Positions 1-7,902 are shown, counted from the stretch's first letter. The stretch is 14,936 nt of DNA from Bdellovibrionaceae bacterium UBA2316 (GCA_002345205.1 DDVI01000020.1:1-14936); one strand, 5' to 3'. The notes: generated by a model from the sequence alone, not told the origin. Numbers and translations: made by a program.

Positions 1-2
1 AG

Positions 3-353
3 TCAAATGAGGACACGCCCTAATGTCACCTTTGGTGCCGCCGCTTTTTTGAGTCTATTCGGCCCAACTTTATCTACAATTAGGGCCGATTTTAGATCTT
101 TGATACTGAGTTTAGATTCCGTACTCATATAGTGATTAAAGCCGCGCGCCATAACAGCTATATCACCGCGCTTCAATGCGAGAGGCTCTTTCTGATTATC
201 TAAATACAGGAATGCTTCACCTTGAGTTACAATGTGAAATCCAATACTGCGATTACATGGAAACCTTAACGTCAAAGTCCCGTATATAGATCTTTGATTC
301 AAAATCTTACGTTTTAAATCGGCCTGTTTAAAGATATCGTCCAGAATATCCAT
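3..353 (-). CDS. AraC-type regulator cupin domain, lacking its HTH part
   Basis: The protein starts MDILDDIFKQADLKRKIL and contains the beta-barrel pattern of the AraC-family sensing cupin (Cupin_6 type): an FHIVTQGEAFLYLD strand pair followed by ALKRGDIAVMARGFNHYM. I chose the ATG at 353 because AGGAG sits seven bases upstream; a longer reading frame to 698 runs through the divergent gene and is not real. A TGA at 3-5 ends the frame after 116 residues, while family members are usually about 300 residues with a C-terminal helix-turn-helix. Either the gene is truncated or frameshifted here, or the HTH lies outside the window in another frame. AraC regulators of this class are often divergent from NmrA/SDR oxidoreductase genes, as here, so it probably once controlled the neighbour. 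The cupin call is fairly firm; function of the truncated form is doubtful. Confidence 0.6.
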   Translation of the reverse strand: MDILDDIFKQADLKRKILNQRSIYGTLTLRFPCNRSIGFHIVTQGEAFLYLDNQKEPLALKRGDIAVMARGFNHYMSTESKLSIKDLKSALIVDKVGPNRLKKAAAPKVTLGRVLI

Positions 354-382
354 TTTATACTCCTGAACATGTTTTTTATACT

Positions 383-430
383 TATACCCATTAAAGGTAT
401 AGCAAATATCTAATATATTAGCAATATACC
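383..430. promoter_or_regulatory. Candidate operator in divergent spacer
   Basis: In the spacer between the cupin/AraC gene and the NmrA-like gene, TATACC (383-388) faces GGTATA (396-401) across seven bases, and a third TATACC follows at 425-430. Between them lies the perfect 12 bp palindrome CTAATATATTAG (410-421). Repeated and inverted half-sites in a divergent spacer are typical of a regulator binding site. That the neighbouring regulator binds here is inference. Confidence 0.4.
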
Positions 431-460
431 AATCGAGGTAAAACTTAAAGGAGCATCCAA

Positions 461-1297
461 ATGAACAAGGTTTTAGTAATAGGCGCCAGCGGAACTGTAG
501 GTACTGAACTAGTGAAACTTTTAAAAGCCAAAGGTCAACCTGTAGCAGAAGCAACAAGTAAAAAGGACTTAAAACAAGGACAAGTGCATTTAAATTTATT
601 AAATCAAGACGGCATTGAAGACGCGTTCGAAAATGTTGATCGCGTTTTCCTATTGTCACCTCCTGGCCATACGAACCAAGACAAATTGTTACTACCACTT
701 ATCGAAATGGCTAAAAGCAAAAAAGTTAAAAAAGTAGTTCTTATGACTGCCATGGGGGCCAATGCAGTGGAATCGGCGTCACTTCGAATCGCTGAAATTC
801 AACTAGAAAAATCGGGTTTAAATTACAATATCATCCGTCCAAATTGGTTCATGCAAAATTTCAATTCATATTGGATTCAAGGAATCAACAACGATGGAAA
901 AATTTATTTACCGGTCGCTAAAGCAAAAGGCAGCTTCATTGACGCTCGTGATATTGCGGCAGTAGCGGCCGAGTTGTTGGTATCCGACAAGTTCAATAAT
1001 CAAGATTTTGATCTTACTGGTTCCGATGTAATAAATCACGATCAAGTTGCGGAAATATTAAGTATAACAACAGGTCGAAAAATTTCCTATCAAGACATCG
1101 AGCCTGCAGCGATGAGAGCGGGTTTAATAGGCGCCGGTCTTCCAAAAGACTATGCCGAATTCATGTTAGTTATTTTGGATTTTTTCAAACAGGGTTATGC
1201 CGAACGCACAACTGATGCGATTGAAAAAATCACTGGCCGCAAACCAATTTCATTTAAAAAATATGCCGAAGACTACAAATCGTCTTGGATTAAGTAG
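461..1297 (+). CDS. NmrA-like NAD(P)-binding oxidoreductase
   Basis: This 278-residue cytoplasmic protein opens with a Rossmann strand and the dinucleotide-binding loop GASGTVG (residues 8-14). It then follows the layout of atypical short-chain dehydrogenases of the NmrA/azoreductase-like group: VFLLSPPG after the fourth strand, VVLMTAMGAN, a YNIIRPNWFMQNF segment, and FIDARDIAAVAAELL, the usual signature before the C-terminal domain. Length fits the family (about 280). No YxxxK catalytic pair is evident at the usual place, as in many NmrA proteins, which act as NAD(P)-dependent reductases or redox sensors. AAAGGAG eight bases ahead supports the ATG. It is divergent from an AraC-type cupin gene, so inducible expression is likely. 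Substrate cannot be told. Confidence 0.85.
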   Translation: MNKVLVIGASGTVGTELVKLLKAKGQPVAEATSKKDLKQGQVHLNLLNQDGIEDAFENVDRVFLLSPPGHTNQDKLLLPLIEMAKSKKVKKVVLMTAMGANAVESASLRIAEIQLEKSGLNYNIIRPNWFMQNFNSYWIQGINNDGKIYLPVAKAKGSFIDARDIAAVAAELLVSDKFNNQDFDLTGSDVINHDQVAEILSITTGRKISYQDIEPAAMRAGLIGAGLPKDYAEFMLVILDFFKQGYAERTTDAIEKITGRKPISFKKYAEDYKSSWIK

Positions 1298-1299
1298 TA

Positions 1300-2514
1300 C
1301 TAGAATACTGTAGCCTTAACACCAAAGTAGATTTTGTCTTCCTGATCAAGAGGGGCTAAGCGACTGTTTGGCCCTGTCCAAAAACTTTCAAAACCAAATC
1401 GCAATTCAATATTCGCCAAAACTTTATTATTGAAGGCTGCGCCCATACCTTGTGTCTGCGTACCCAATCGATCAAACAAATTTACGTCCAGATTAAGAAT
1501 CTCGCTGAACTTGTAGTTTAAATTAATGAATAAATCGGAAATGCCATTCTGACGAGTCGGTAATTCTTTTTCCGGGGTGATTTCAGTTCGTCCAAACATA
1601 ATTGTCGCACGCATTTTATCTGCAAAAGTACGCTCAACGCTTAAATTGTAGTTTGTTTGATCAAGTGATAATTCAGTCCCCGTTTCCGTTATGTAGGTAC
1701 GTTTGAAATTTTTTTGGTAGTCCCAACGAAACATATAAGATCCCGCAGGCCCAGAAAAGCCAATACCGGCACTATTAAACGGAACCGAAACTTGTGAAAA
1801 TTCAAAATTCGTCGCAGACCACTGCAGGTTTAGACGCTTTTCATAAGTTCGAGTAGCATATATTGACCAATCGAAATACTCCGTTGAACCCAATAATTTT
1901 AATAACGAGTCGTATTCCGAAGCTTTTTCAAACTGCGGCTTCTTGATCGGCTTGTAAAGTACAAACGATTCTCCAAGAACCTGTTTTTGAACCAAACCCA
2001 ATTGTTCAGTACGTTCAAACTTCAAGATCGCCATTTGTATGGACAGCTTGTCACCAATCATTTTGTAGCTAATTCCCGGCGAAGTGTAATAGAGCTTTTC
2101 GGGCAAACTAAATATAGAGATGTTATTGTTCCGTGCATGGAAAATTTCCATGTCGATCAGATTAAATCCTTCAGTTAGGAATAAACTTTGGTAGCCAATG
2201 GTGAAACGATGTCGCCCGCTATTCAGTTCATAATTGAATTCAGCGGGATACACCTCGTGCAACATTTGATCAGTATTTTTAAATTTTTTATAGTACTCAA
2301 AGATACGAAGCTGACCAATGAATTTCGAGCTTTGGTTGCTCCAATTCTGCTCTAATGTGAAAAAATTCTGATAAGCCGTTTTAGGCTTCTGTCCTTCGCC
2401 TTCACGTTGTTGATACTCTAAATCGGTTATCACTCCAAAAGAGTGAACCGCAAAGGCAACCTCTGCAAAAAATATTAATCCGAGGCTAAATATTATACCG
2501 TAAAGCTTCGACAA
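1300..2514 (-). CDS. Putative outer-membrane beta-barrel protein of export operon
   Basis: The protein has a clear signal peptide (MSKLYGIIFSLGLIFFAEVAFA, cleavage after about residue 22). About 380 residues follow of alternating polar and aromatic stretches (for example RHRFTIGYQSLFL, YMFRWDYQKNF, NYNLSVERTF), ending in phenylalanine (KATVF). That is the profile of an outer-membrane beta-barrel. I do not recognise a named family with certainty; it loosely resembles DUF1302/porin-like barrels found beside LolA-like and ABC-permease genes. The start is TTG, supported by AAGGA seven bases upstream and by the signal peptide starting right there. It overlaps the permease gene by 29 bases, so the two are translationally linked. 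Inferred role: the outer-membrane end of the export route encoded upstream. It converges on the NmrA gene with only two bases between stop codons and no terminator. Confidence 0.65.
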   Translation of the reverse strand: MSKLYGIIFSLGLIFFAEVAFAVHSFGVITDLEYQQREGEGQKPKTAYQNFFTLEQNWSNQSSKFIGQLRIFEYYKKFKNTDQMLHEVYPAEFNYELNSGRHRFTIGYQSLFLTEGFNLIDMEIFHARNNNISIFSLPEKLYYTSPGISYKMIGDKLSIQMAILKFERTEQLGLVQKQVLGESFVLYKPIKKPQFEKASEYDSLLKLLGSTEYFDWSIYATRTYEKRLNLQWSATNFEFSQVSVPFNSAGIGFSGPAGSYMFRWDYQKNFKRTYITETGTELSLDQTNYNLSVERTFADKMRATIMFGRTEITPEKELPTRQNGISDLFINLNYKFSEILNLDVNLFDRLGTQTQGMGAAFNNKVLANIELRFGFESFWTGPNSRLAPLDQEDKIYFGVKATVF

Positions 2515-3706
2515 TTTTAATCCTTATGAACTTAAACACCAGAATTGCGGTGAAGAAGTTAACAATAATAAACAACGCTAAACTGAAAGCTAGTACCACA
2601 TCCGAGTAAAATCCAATTTCTACTAAGATCGGTACCGATGCACCTGGAATTTCAGTTTTGATCCCGGCGGCATTTACCAAACGAGTAATTGTGAAACACG
2701 CAACTGTTCCAATAGCCAAGGCAGTAATACACAGGTAGAAAGATTCTAGCATGAATTGATTCAGTAAAGACGAACGTGATTGTCCCAAAGCTCTGAGGGT
2801 TCCTATTTCACCAATTCGCTCATTTAATGACATAGAAACCGTGTTAGTAATTCCAAGTAGTACGATGAAAACTAGAATACTAAACATTAAACCCGTTTGC
2901 GTATTATAGAACGATTCCACTTTTCGAAACAAATCAGAGATTTGGTACCAGGTGCGAGTTTCTAAATGTGCACTGCCGTATTCACGTTCAATGATTCCCT
3001 TTACAGAGTCTAATGAATTCATGTCATTAATTGAAATCTTCAGCACATCCACAGCCGTTGAATTCATAACTTTCTGGGTATCTTCAATATGAGCAAAGGC
3101 CGCCACTGAATCGAATTCTTCGGCTCCCGTAGCAAAAACACCTCCGACAGTAAAATCCATGGCGTTAACGACCTGATCTAGAGTGGTAGTTACAAGGGTA
3201 ATGTCATCGCCAGGCTTTACACGCAGTCGTCTAGCTAATGAACTACCAATCATGATTTTTCTGTCGCCAACCAAAAATTCTTTGCCAGCAATCATCATCA
3301 AGCCTACTGCGAAGTCCTTTTCTTGTTTTGGATCGATGCCAATCACCATCGCTGAATCTGATATATTCTCGGTACTTAATAACCCATAGAATTTCATACG
3401 CGGGGACACTGCTGTCACGTTGGGAATAGCTTTAATTTTTTCCACTAACGGACCATAATCCGCCAGGAGAGTATCTTTTTTGTTTTTATACTCTTGTGAC
3501 CAATACTCGGGTTTAGCGATCTGCAAATGGCCAAACTGGCCATTTACAATCGTTGTCTGGATAACTTCAAGCGTACGTAAAACATAACCTCGGAATAAAG
3601 TAACACCGATAAGAGCGCCGGAAATCATCAACAAACTGATGAATGTACGATACCTATTTTTCAGTAGATTTCTAATGGCTATGGCGTGTGCGATCCTATG
3701 GTTCAA
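2486..3706 (-). CDS. LolE/MacB-like ABC transporter permease
   Basis: This 406-residue inner-membrane protein has the FtsX/MacB layout. It opens with a short cytoplasmic start (AIRNLLKNRYRT) and a first membrane helix near residues 24-42. A periplasmic MacB-type core of about 230 residues follows, then three C-terminal membrane helices. The cytoplasmic loop after the second helix carries ERIGEIGTLRALG, the conserved FtsX-domain coupling segment that contacts the ATPase. Length matches LolC/LolE. Such permeases do not move substrates through the membrane but extract lipids or lipoproteins from its outer leaflet, or work by mechanotransmission. The start is a TTG overlapping the ATPase gene by 11 bases, with only a weak AAGAAGA ahead of it; coupling to the upstream gene probably drives translation. 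Only one permease is encoded, so it presumably acts as a homodimer, as MacB does. Confidence 0.88.
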   Translation of the reverse strand: MNHRIAHAIAIRNLLKNRYRTFISLLMISGALIGVTLFRGYVLRTLEVIQTTIVNGQFGHLQIAKPEYWSQEYKNKKDTLLADYGPLVEKIKAIPNVTAVSPRMKFYGLLSTENISDSAMVIGIDPKQEKDFAVGLMMIAGKEFLVGDRKIMIGSSLARRLRVKPGDDITLVTTTLDQVVNAMDFTVGGVFATGAEEFDSVAAFAHIEDTQKVMNSTAVDVLKISINDMNSLDSVKGIIEREYGSAHLETRTWYQISDLFRKVESFYNTQTGLMFSILVFIVLLGITNTVSMSLNERIGEIGTLRALGQSRSSLLNQFMLESFYLCITALAIGTVACFTITRLVNAAGIKTEIPGASVPILVEIGFYSDVVLAFSLALFIIVNFFTAILVFKFIRIKIVEALRYNI

Positions 3707-4361
3707 TCTTCTTGTTGGTTAAAAATAGACAGGTGTCAGCAACATTTACGATATCTGTATCATGAGTCACATATATAATTGTAGACCCGTAATGTTTTTG
3801 AAGCCTCTTAATCAAATTAATAATCTCAGCGCCCGTCTTTTCATCCAAATTTGCGGTAGGTTCATCAGCAAAAATAAACTTTGGAGATTTAACAAGAGCA
3901 CGCCCAATCGCAACACGCTGACGCTGCCCACCGCTGAGTTGACTAGGCAATTTGTTTTGGTATGGCGAAAGCTCTAACTGTTCTAGAATCTCTAATGTTT
4001 TTTTCTTTCGATCCGCCTCCCCTTGGTTTAATAGGTACAATGGGTATTCTATATTCTCATAAGCCGTCAAATTAGATAACAGATTAAAACTCTGGAAAAT
4101 ATAACCGAAATGAACGAGGCGAATTTTTGAAAGGTCATTGTCCGCACGATTGTATAAATCATTACCCGAAAACAAAACGGTTCCTTTGTCCGGGCTGTCC
4201 AAGCCAGATAACAAATTTAAGACCGTTGATTTACCTGACCCCGATTTACCTAACAAAGCCGTAAATTGCCCTTCTTTAAAGGTCCAATTCATATCATCTA
4301 AAACCGGTTGCTTTTGTTCGCCTTCCCCATAGGATTTAAAAACATTTTTTAATTCAAGCAT
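3696..4361 (-). CDS. LolD/MacB-like ABC transporter ATPase
   Basis: This 221-residue protein is a complete nucleotide-binding domain of the LolD/MacB/FtsE subfamily. It shows Walker A GKSGSGKST (residues 38-46), a Q-loop in FGYIFQSFNLLSNLTAYEN, the signature LSGGQRQRVAIGRAL, Walker B FIFADEPTANLD with the catalytic glutamate, and the H-loop in IIYVTHD. It should power the permease encoded immediately downstream. The ATG start follows the stop of the LolA-like gene after three bases and has no clear ribosome binding site, so translational coupling is likely. Length and motifs are typical. The assignment to lipid or lipoprotein export rather than drug efflux rests on the neighbours. Confidence 0.92.
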   Translation of the reverse strand: MLELKNVFKSYGEGEQKQPVLDDMNWTFKEGQFTALLGKSGSGKSTVLNLLSGLDSPDKGTVLFSGNDLYNRADNDLSKIRLVHFGYIFQSFNLLSNLTAYENIEYPLYLLNQGEADRKKKTLEILEQLELSPYQNKLPSQLSGGQRQRVAIGRALVKSPKFIFADEPTANLDEKTGAEIINLIKRLQKHYGSTIIYVTHDTDIVNVADTCLFLTNKKIEP

Positions 4362-4364
4362 GGT

Positions 4365-5075
4365 TTACATCGATGCCCGGTTAAAAATGACATCATCAAT
4401 CTTTTTAACTTTAAACTGGCTGTATTTCAATATAGACGCCCTTTGTTTTACGATGGCATCCGATATTTTAATTTTAGTAATAAGAGTCCTATTTTTAATC
4501 TTCTTATCAGGCTTTGCGTATTCAACATTTTTTAAAATTTTTCCAGACAGCGCCATAAATTCTGCTTTTAAAGGAATGTAGCCAGTTTTTGAAATAAAGT
4601 AGTTAATCTGCTGATAGGTCGTTTGATTATGTTTCGACTTTAGATGAAGTTTGTAGTAGGTTGGTGTTTCTTCCACAATAGTCGGTTCATAATCTGTGTA
4701 AAAATTAGTTTTAGCCAAGTCACCATTGGCGGCTTCACCAGTTAGCTTTTGATCTAAGTTAATGCGAATGGCTTTTTTTATATCATTCGTACGCATCCAC
4801 AAATCATTATTAACCATCAAAAGTTTTTTACCACGCGCCGATGCTGGGCTAACTTGTTCAACTAATGATGTCGTGTTGTCTTTTATATAAACAGTAAATG
4901 TCGATTCGTCTTGAATCGAATTCCCCATTTGATTTGTAACTTGAACTGTAACTACGTAGTTCTCGTCCAAACCTCGATATTTTTCGGCTTGTTTTAATAC
5001 CTCGTCAGCGGTTGGTGCCGCATTTACTAATGAACAAAAAAGAATCGATAAAAATGTGTATTTAATTTTCATCAC
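4365..5075 (-). CDS. Periplasmic LolA-like outer-membrane-lipoprotein-sorting protein
   Basis: The protein has a short signal peptide (MMKIKYTFLSILFCSLVNA) and about 215 mature residues that fit the LolA-like 'outer membrane lipoprotein-sorting protein' family (PF17131 type). It shows the typical RGKKLLMVNNDLWMR strand pair, KAIRI, GDLAKTNFYTDY, and a C-terminal YFISKTGYIPLKAEF segment. Family members have the half-barrel fold that shields acyl chains crossing the periplasm and are usually encoded with an ABC or MMPL transporter. Two starts are possible, GTG at 5075 and ATG at 5072; a strong GGGGGAG lies six bases before the first, and the GTG overlaps the PilZ stop by four bases. Inferred role: soluble carrier between the LolE-like permease and the barrel protein. 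The cargo is unknown. Confidence 0.82.
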   Translation of the reverse strand: MMKIKYTFLSILFCSLVNAAPTADEVLKQAEKYRGLDENYVVTVQVTNQMGNSIQDESTFTVYIKDNTTSLVEQVSPASARGKKLLMVNNDLWMRTNDIKKAIRINLDQKLTGEAANGDLAKTNFYTDYEPTIVEETPTYYKLHLKSKHNQTTYQQINYFISKTGYIPLKAEFMALSGKILKNVEYAKPDKKIKNRTLITKIKISDAIVKQRASILKYSQFKVKKIDDVIFNRASM

Positions 5076-5422
5076 GAAACACTCCCCCGCGTTCTTGAGT
5101 TAAACTCGCTAATATGGGGCTCGATGCTTTCAATAAATCGAATCCATGCAGGATTACTTTCGGCTACAACACTGCAAGCAAACTTAGTTTCCGTGATCTT
5201 AGCAATCACTGCTGATTTAACTAAAATAGTTTGATCCTTGATAATTTCAATTTGAAATTCCAATTCCTGGTCCTCTGGCAAGTCATAATCGCAAAAAATC
5301 AGCATTCCGCCTCGGGACACATTCAATATCGAAACATTAATGAGTTAATTAATCAAACCAATGTTAAATATTAAAAGCTTTCGTGTTCACAATCAGACGA
5401 GGATCTTTTCTTCGTTACACAT
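5072..5422 (-). pseudogene. PilZ-domain gene broken by compensating frameshifts
   Basis: The C-terminal 84 residues (from 5326) read as the second half of a PilZ domain, starting NVSRGGMLIF, the [D/N]xSxxG motif that grips c-di-GMP. The first half is missing in that frame, but another frame just upstream (5414-5367) reads RRKDPRLIVNTKAFNI, the matching RxxxR half. An ATG at 5420-5422 (MCNE) is back in the frame of the C-terminal part. So ATG, shifted middle segment and C-terminal half line up as one PilZ protein of about 116 residues with two opposite shifts, plus an in-frame TAA at 5345-5347. The spacing between RxxxR and NxSxxG is normal (about 24 residues). No good ribosome binding site precedes the TTG at 5326. 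It is most simply a decayed PilZ gene at the head of the export operon; sequencing indels are the alternative. Confidence 0.65.
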
Positions 5423-5653
5423 TCGAGCTCTATCATAATCAATTCTAGATTAAAGACCGGAAAACTCTATCGATACTTCAAACACTTCAATGTCGCTTTT
5501 CAAAAAGGCCTATTGCTACAACGATTTCCTTTTTCAATTACCAGTACCGATATCTCCACGAACGAATTCGGCTATTTTCAAAGTTCCGTCGTACTTCTGT
5601 GATTCTCGCAGAGTAGTTCTTGACGTCCAGTTTCCTGACGTTCTCTTTTAATA
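5423..5653. other. Non-coding gap ahead of export operon
   Basis: No intact gene is visible on either strand. An imperfect hairpin with arms ACGTCCAG and CTGACGT lies near 5622-5640. Short open stretches exist in several frames (for example a plus-strand frame open from about 5374 to 5601 with no ATG or GTG), but none has a start with a ribosome binding site or a recognisable motif. The operon promoter should lie here, but no convincing -35/-10 pair is seen. Given the broken PilZ gene next to it, part of the gap may be decayed coding DNA. Confidence 0.4.
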
Positions 5654-6325
5654 TTATGATTTGAAGAATGTCCAATTTTTAAATTGAACAGGAGAATTGA
5701 TTTCACTTAACCAAGGGCAATCCATAAAGATCCAACTACGAACACCACGGCCGCGGGCAACCACTTGGATCGAGCGATTCTGTGCCAGGACGCGAAGTTT
5801 TTCTAAAACTTTGTAAATATCGTCCTTAGAGCCAAAATCGTAGAGGAAAAACAAATTGGCCTCATCAAGCACAAAATCATCTTGAGAAATATCAGCTTGC
5901 CTCAAAACGGAATTCTCTAAACCCCACTGAGTTATGATCCGATTACCTTCGTCAACTCGATCTTGAACAAATTCGTATCCGATAAACTTCACGGCTGGCT
6001 TTACAAAACCTAACGTAAACCCCATCCGTCCATAACCTGCGCCTAAATCAACCCAGGTATCCCCGGATTCGGGTTTAACATAGTCAATCATTTCTACAAT
6101 TTCTGAATAAGGCGTTTGCAGCGACTGAATCTCTAAGCCGTACCAGAACTCTTGCCCAGGAAGAAACAAAGAATCTTTGTTTTCTTCGAAAAGTTTGTCT
6201 TCGATTGGCTCACACGCTATCCCAAGCTGATCATCAATACCCTTGGAATGAACCTTGGCACCCGCGTATTCAGGCTGAGGAATCAAGATTTCGTTTTTTA
6301 TAGAATTAAAAATAGTTTGGTCCAA
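5654..6325 (-). CDS. Class I SAM-dependent methyltransferase
   Basis: This 223-residue cytoplasmic protein carries a Rossmann-fold methyltransferase core. Motif I is WVDLGAGYGRMGF (residues 91-103), the acidic end of strand 2 is in GYEFVQDRVDEGNR (Glu118), and ADISQDDFVL and ANLFFLYDFGSKDD fit motifs II to IV. The roughly 85 residues before motif I are family-specific and include GQEFWYGLEIQSLQTPYSEI, reminiscent of DOT1-like or ribosomal-type enzymes where this segment closes over the SAM. The target cannot be named. The start is TTG with AAAGGA five bases upstream; no better in-frame ATG exists before motif I. It follows the CXXCH protein gene on the same strand by 71 bases, with an inverted repeat in between. 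Confidence 0.82.
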   Translation of the reverse strand: MDQTIFNSIKNEILIPQPEYAGAKVHSKGIDDQLGIACEPIEDKLFEENKDSLFLPGQEFWYGLEIQSLQTPYSEIVEMIDYVKPESGDTWVDLGAGYGRMGFTLGFVKPAVKFIGYEFVQDRVDEGNRIITQWGLENSVLRQADISQDDFVLDEANLFFLYDFGSKDDIYKVLEKLRVLAQNRSIQVVARGRGVRSWIFMDCPWLSEINSPVQFKNWTFFKS

Positions 6326-6349
6326 AATTTCCTTTATACGAGCTGTTCA

Positions 6350-6370
6350 TACGTGTTAGCACCACACGTA
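6350..6370. promoter_or_regulatory. Inverted repeat upstream of methyltransferase gene
   Basis: TACGTGT and ACACGTA form perfect 7 bp arms around a 7-base spacer, about 25 bases upstream of the methyltransferase start. No T-run follows on either strand, so it is not an intrinsic terminator. A protein-binding operator or a small mRNA hairpin is possible. Confidence 0.35.
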
Positions 6371-6396
6371 CCCGTATCGAACTAATACTTCAATAT

Positions 6397-7869
6397 TTAT
6401 AATCTTTTCACGGGAAAGATAACTCTAAAGCCAGGTTCTAGGATTTGTCCCTTTGGATTCTTCGATATATCGCTTTCGATAACGGACTGCCGATTTAAAA
6501 GCAGCTGTTTAAAGGTTGGCTCTAAATCACCCGCACCCAATTTACGAGACGTCTGAACGTACCAATCTCCGATGGCTTTTTGATATGCAGCCGGAGTCAA
6601 CGCTGGGTCAGTCATCCGTTGGTACAAAGCCTTAGCAATTAACGAATTTTGAGTTTTTAAATTCTGAATAAAACCGGGACGCCAATTGCGTGTATTCGGT
6701 ACTAATTTCAAAAGCTGGCAACGGTCTTTATTCATTAATGTTCCAATTGGAGCACTATAATAAATATCTAAAATAGTTTTATCATCCACTAAACCGGCCG
6801 CCTTTAAACTGGCAATTGCCAATAAATCCGAGTGTCCTTTAACGGGAGTCAACCAGGCATGATCTGCATCCTGATGTCGTGTTTCAGGAAACTGTAAACC
6901 AAATTTTTGCAAGAGAGCTTGATAGCTACCTTTAGAAATTGCAATTGGTGTTCGTCCCGTAAAAGGACCACCCAAACTAGCAACAGGTATTTGGATTATT
7001 GGACCGTTATCAATAGGTAAAATATCTGACTGTATGTTTATTTCTAAATCACAAAACAAAGGTCGTAGTTGTACCGGGATACTGAGTGATTTTTTGATCA
7101 TTTGAAATTGAGAACTCGCTTCTAGTTTTTGCATTCCAGCTTGAACTTGAATCGAAAAATTTTCTGCTGAGTCCACCTCCCGCAATCGCTTTAAGACGTG
7201 TTCGGACTGTGCATTTTCAAAAACAAGCGGTCGCGCCTTAATCCACCAGTCGTTATGTGGGTATGCGAGTTCCTTCATGATGGGTCCACCCGAAGTGTGG
7301 CATCCCGAACATCTGAGTCTGTGTCCAAATTGCGCGGGTTGCGACAGATAAATATTCTGATTGTCTAAAATTATATCTTTCGAATCGCCTCGATAGAACC
7401 ATTGATTGTATGCCCCCTGACCAATCAATTCATAGAAATTGTAATATCCTTTAGAGTAGTCCCAAGCAATTAGCTCAATAATTAGCTGCCCTTTATTCAT
7501 ACTTTGATCCAAATCAATGACCGCTTTACCACCCACATTTTTTAGATGAGTAAAGTGCCCAAGAAAAATATCTGCATCGGCATTTCTATTTTTGCCGGCA
7601 TACGATTCAAAGAAACTAAAGCTCCCTTGCTTAGGATTATTTCTACCTCGATTAGCCACTAGGAATTTTCTATTTTGAAACAGACTATCTAAAAGGGCAT
7701 TCACACTCTCGATATTTTGAGGACATGCGTTTGCCGCCGAAAGCGCTTTAAAAAAGTTATCGTTTTGAATAGGAGCTTTAGCGCCTTGGGATGTCAAAAT
7801 AGTGCAGTTTATTTGACCGAAGCATTGGCCAACAGTTAAAAATAGGAAGATGACAATCTGACTTTTCAT
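6397..7869 (-). CDS. Periplasmic cytochrome c-like protein with one CXXCH site
   Basis: The 490-residue protein begins with a signal peptide (MKSQIVIFLFLTVGQCFG), so it is exported. A single covalent-haem motif CSGCH lies at residues 187-191, followed by TSGGPIMKEL, where Met198 could be the distal ligand. The flanking HRLRCSGCHTSGGP and YPHNDWW segments resemble haem-binding sites in large, poorly described periplasmic cytochromes of delta-type and Bdellovibrio-like bacteria. The remaining 400 residues match no family I recognise. With one haem it could pass electrons, sense redox state, or be a peroxidase-like enzyme; nothing selects among these. The ATG has GGAGG close upstream. It is divergent from the GNAT-like gene and may be transcribed with the methyltransferase downstream. 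Confidence 0.65.
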   Translation of the reverse strand: MKSQIVIFLFLTVGQCFGQINCTILTSQGAKAPIQNDNFFKALSAANACPQNIESVNALLDSLFQNRKFLVANRGRNNPKQGSFSFFESYAGKNRNADADIFLGHFTHLKNVGGKAVIDLDQSMNKGQLIIELIAWDYSKGYYNFYELIGQGAYNQWFYRGDSKDIILDNQNIYLSQPAQFGHRLRCSGCHTSGGPIMKELAYPHNDWWIKARPLVFENAQSEHVLKRLREVDSAENFSIQVQAGMQKLEASSQFQMIKKSLSIPVQLRPLFCDLEINIQSDILPIDNGPIIQIPVASLGGPFTGRTPIAISKGSYQALLQKFGLQFPETRHQDADHAWLTPVKGHSDLLAIASLKAAGLVDDKTILDIYYSAPIGTLMNKDRCQLLKLVPNTRNWRPGFIQNLKTQNSLIAKALYQRMTDPALTPAAYQKAIGDWYVQTSRKLGAGDLEPTFKQLLLNRQSVIESDISKNPKGQILEPGFRVIFPVKRL

Positions 7870-7902
7870 AAAGCCTCCAACGAGGTCACTTATAAAAGTT
7901 TT

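Noticed and set aside
354..698. Upstream extension of the cupin gene
   Set aside because: It runs antisense through the NmrA gene; the ATG at 353 has AGGAG upstream.
5374..5601. Plus-strand open frame of about 76 codons
   Set aside because: No ATG or GTG, no binding site, and it runs antisense to the PilZ remnant.
5620..5645. Intrinsic terminator near the methyltransferase 3' end
   Set aside because: The hairpin has no T-run on the minus strand where it would be needed.
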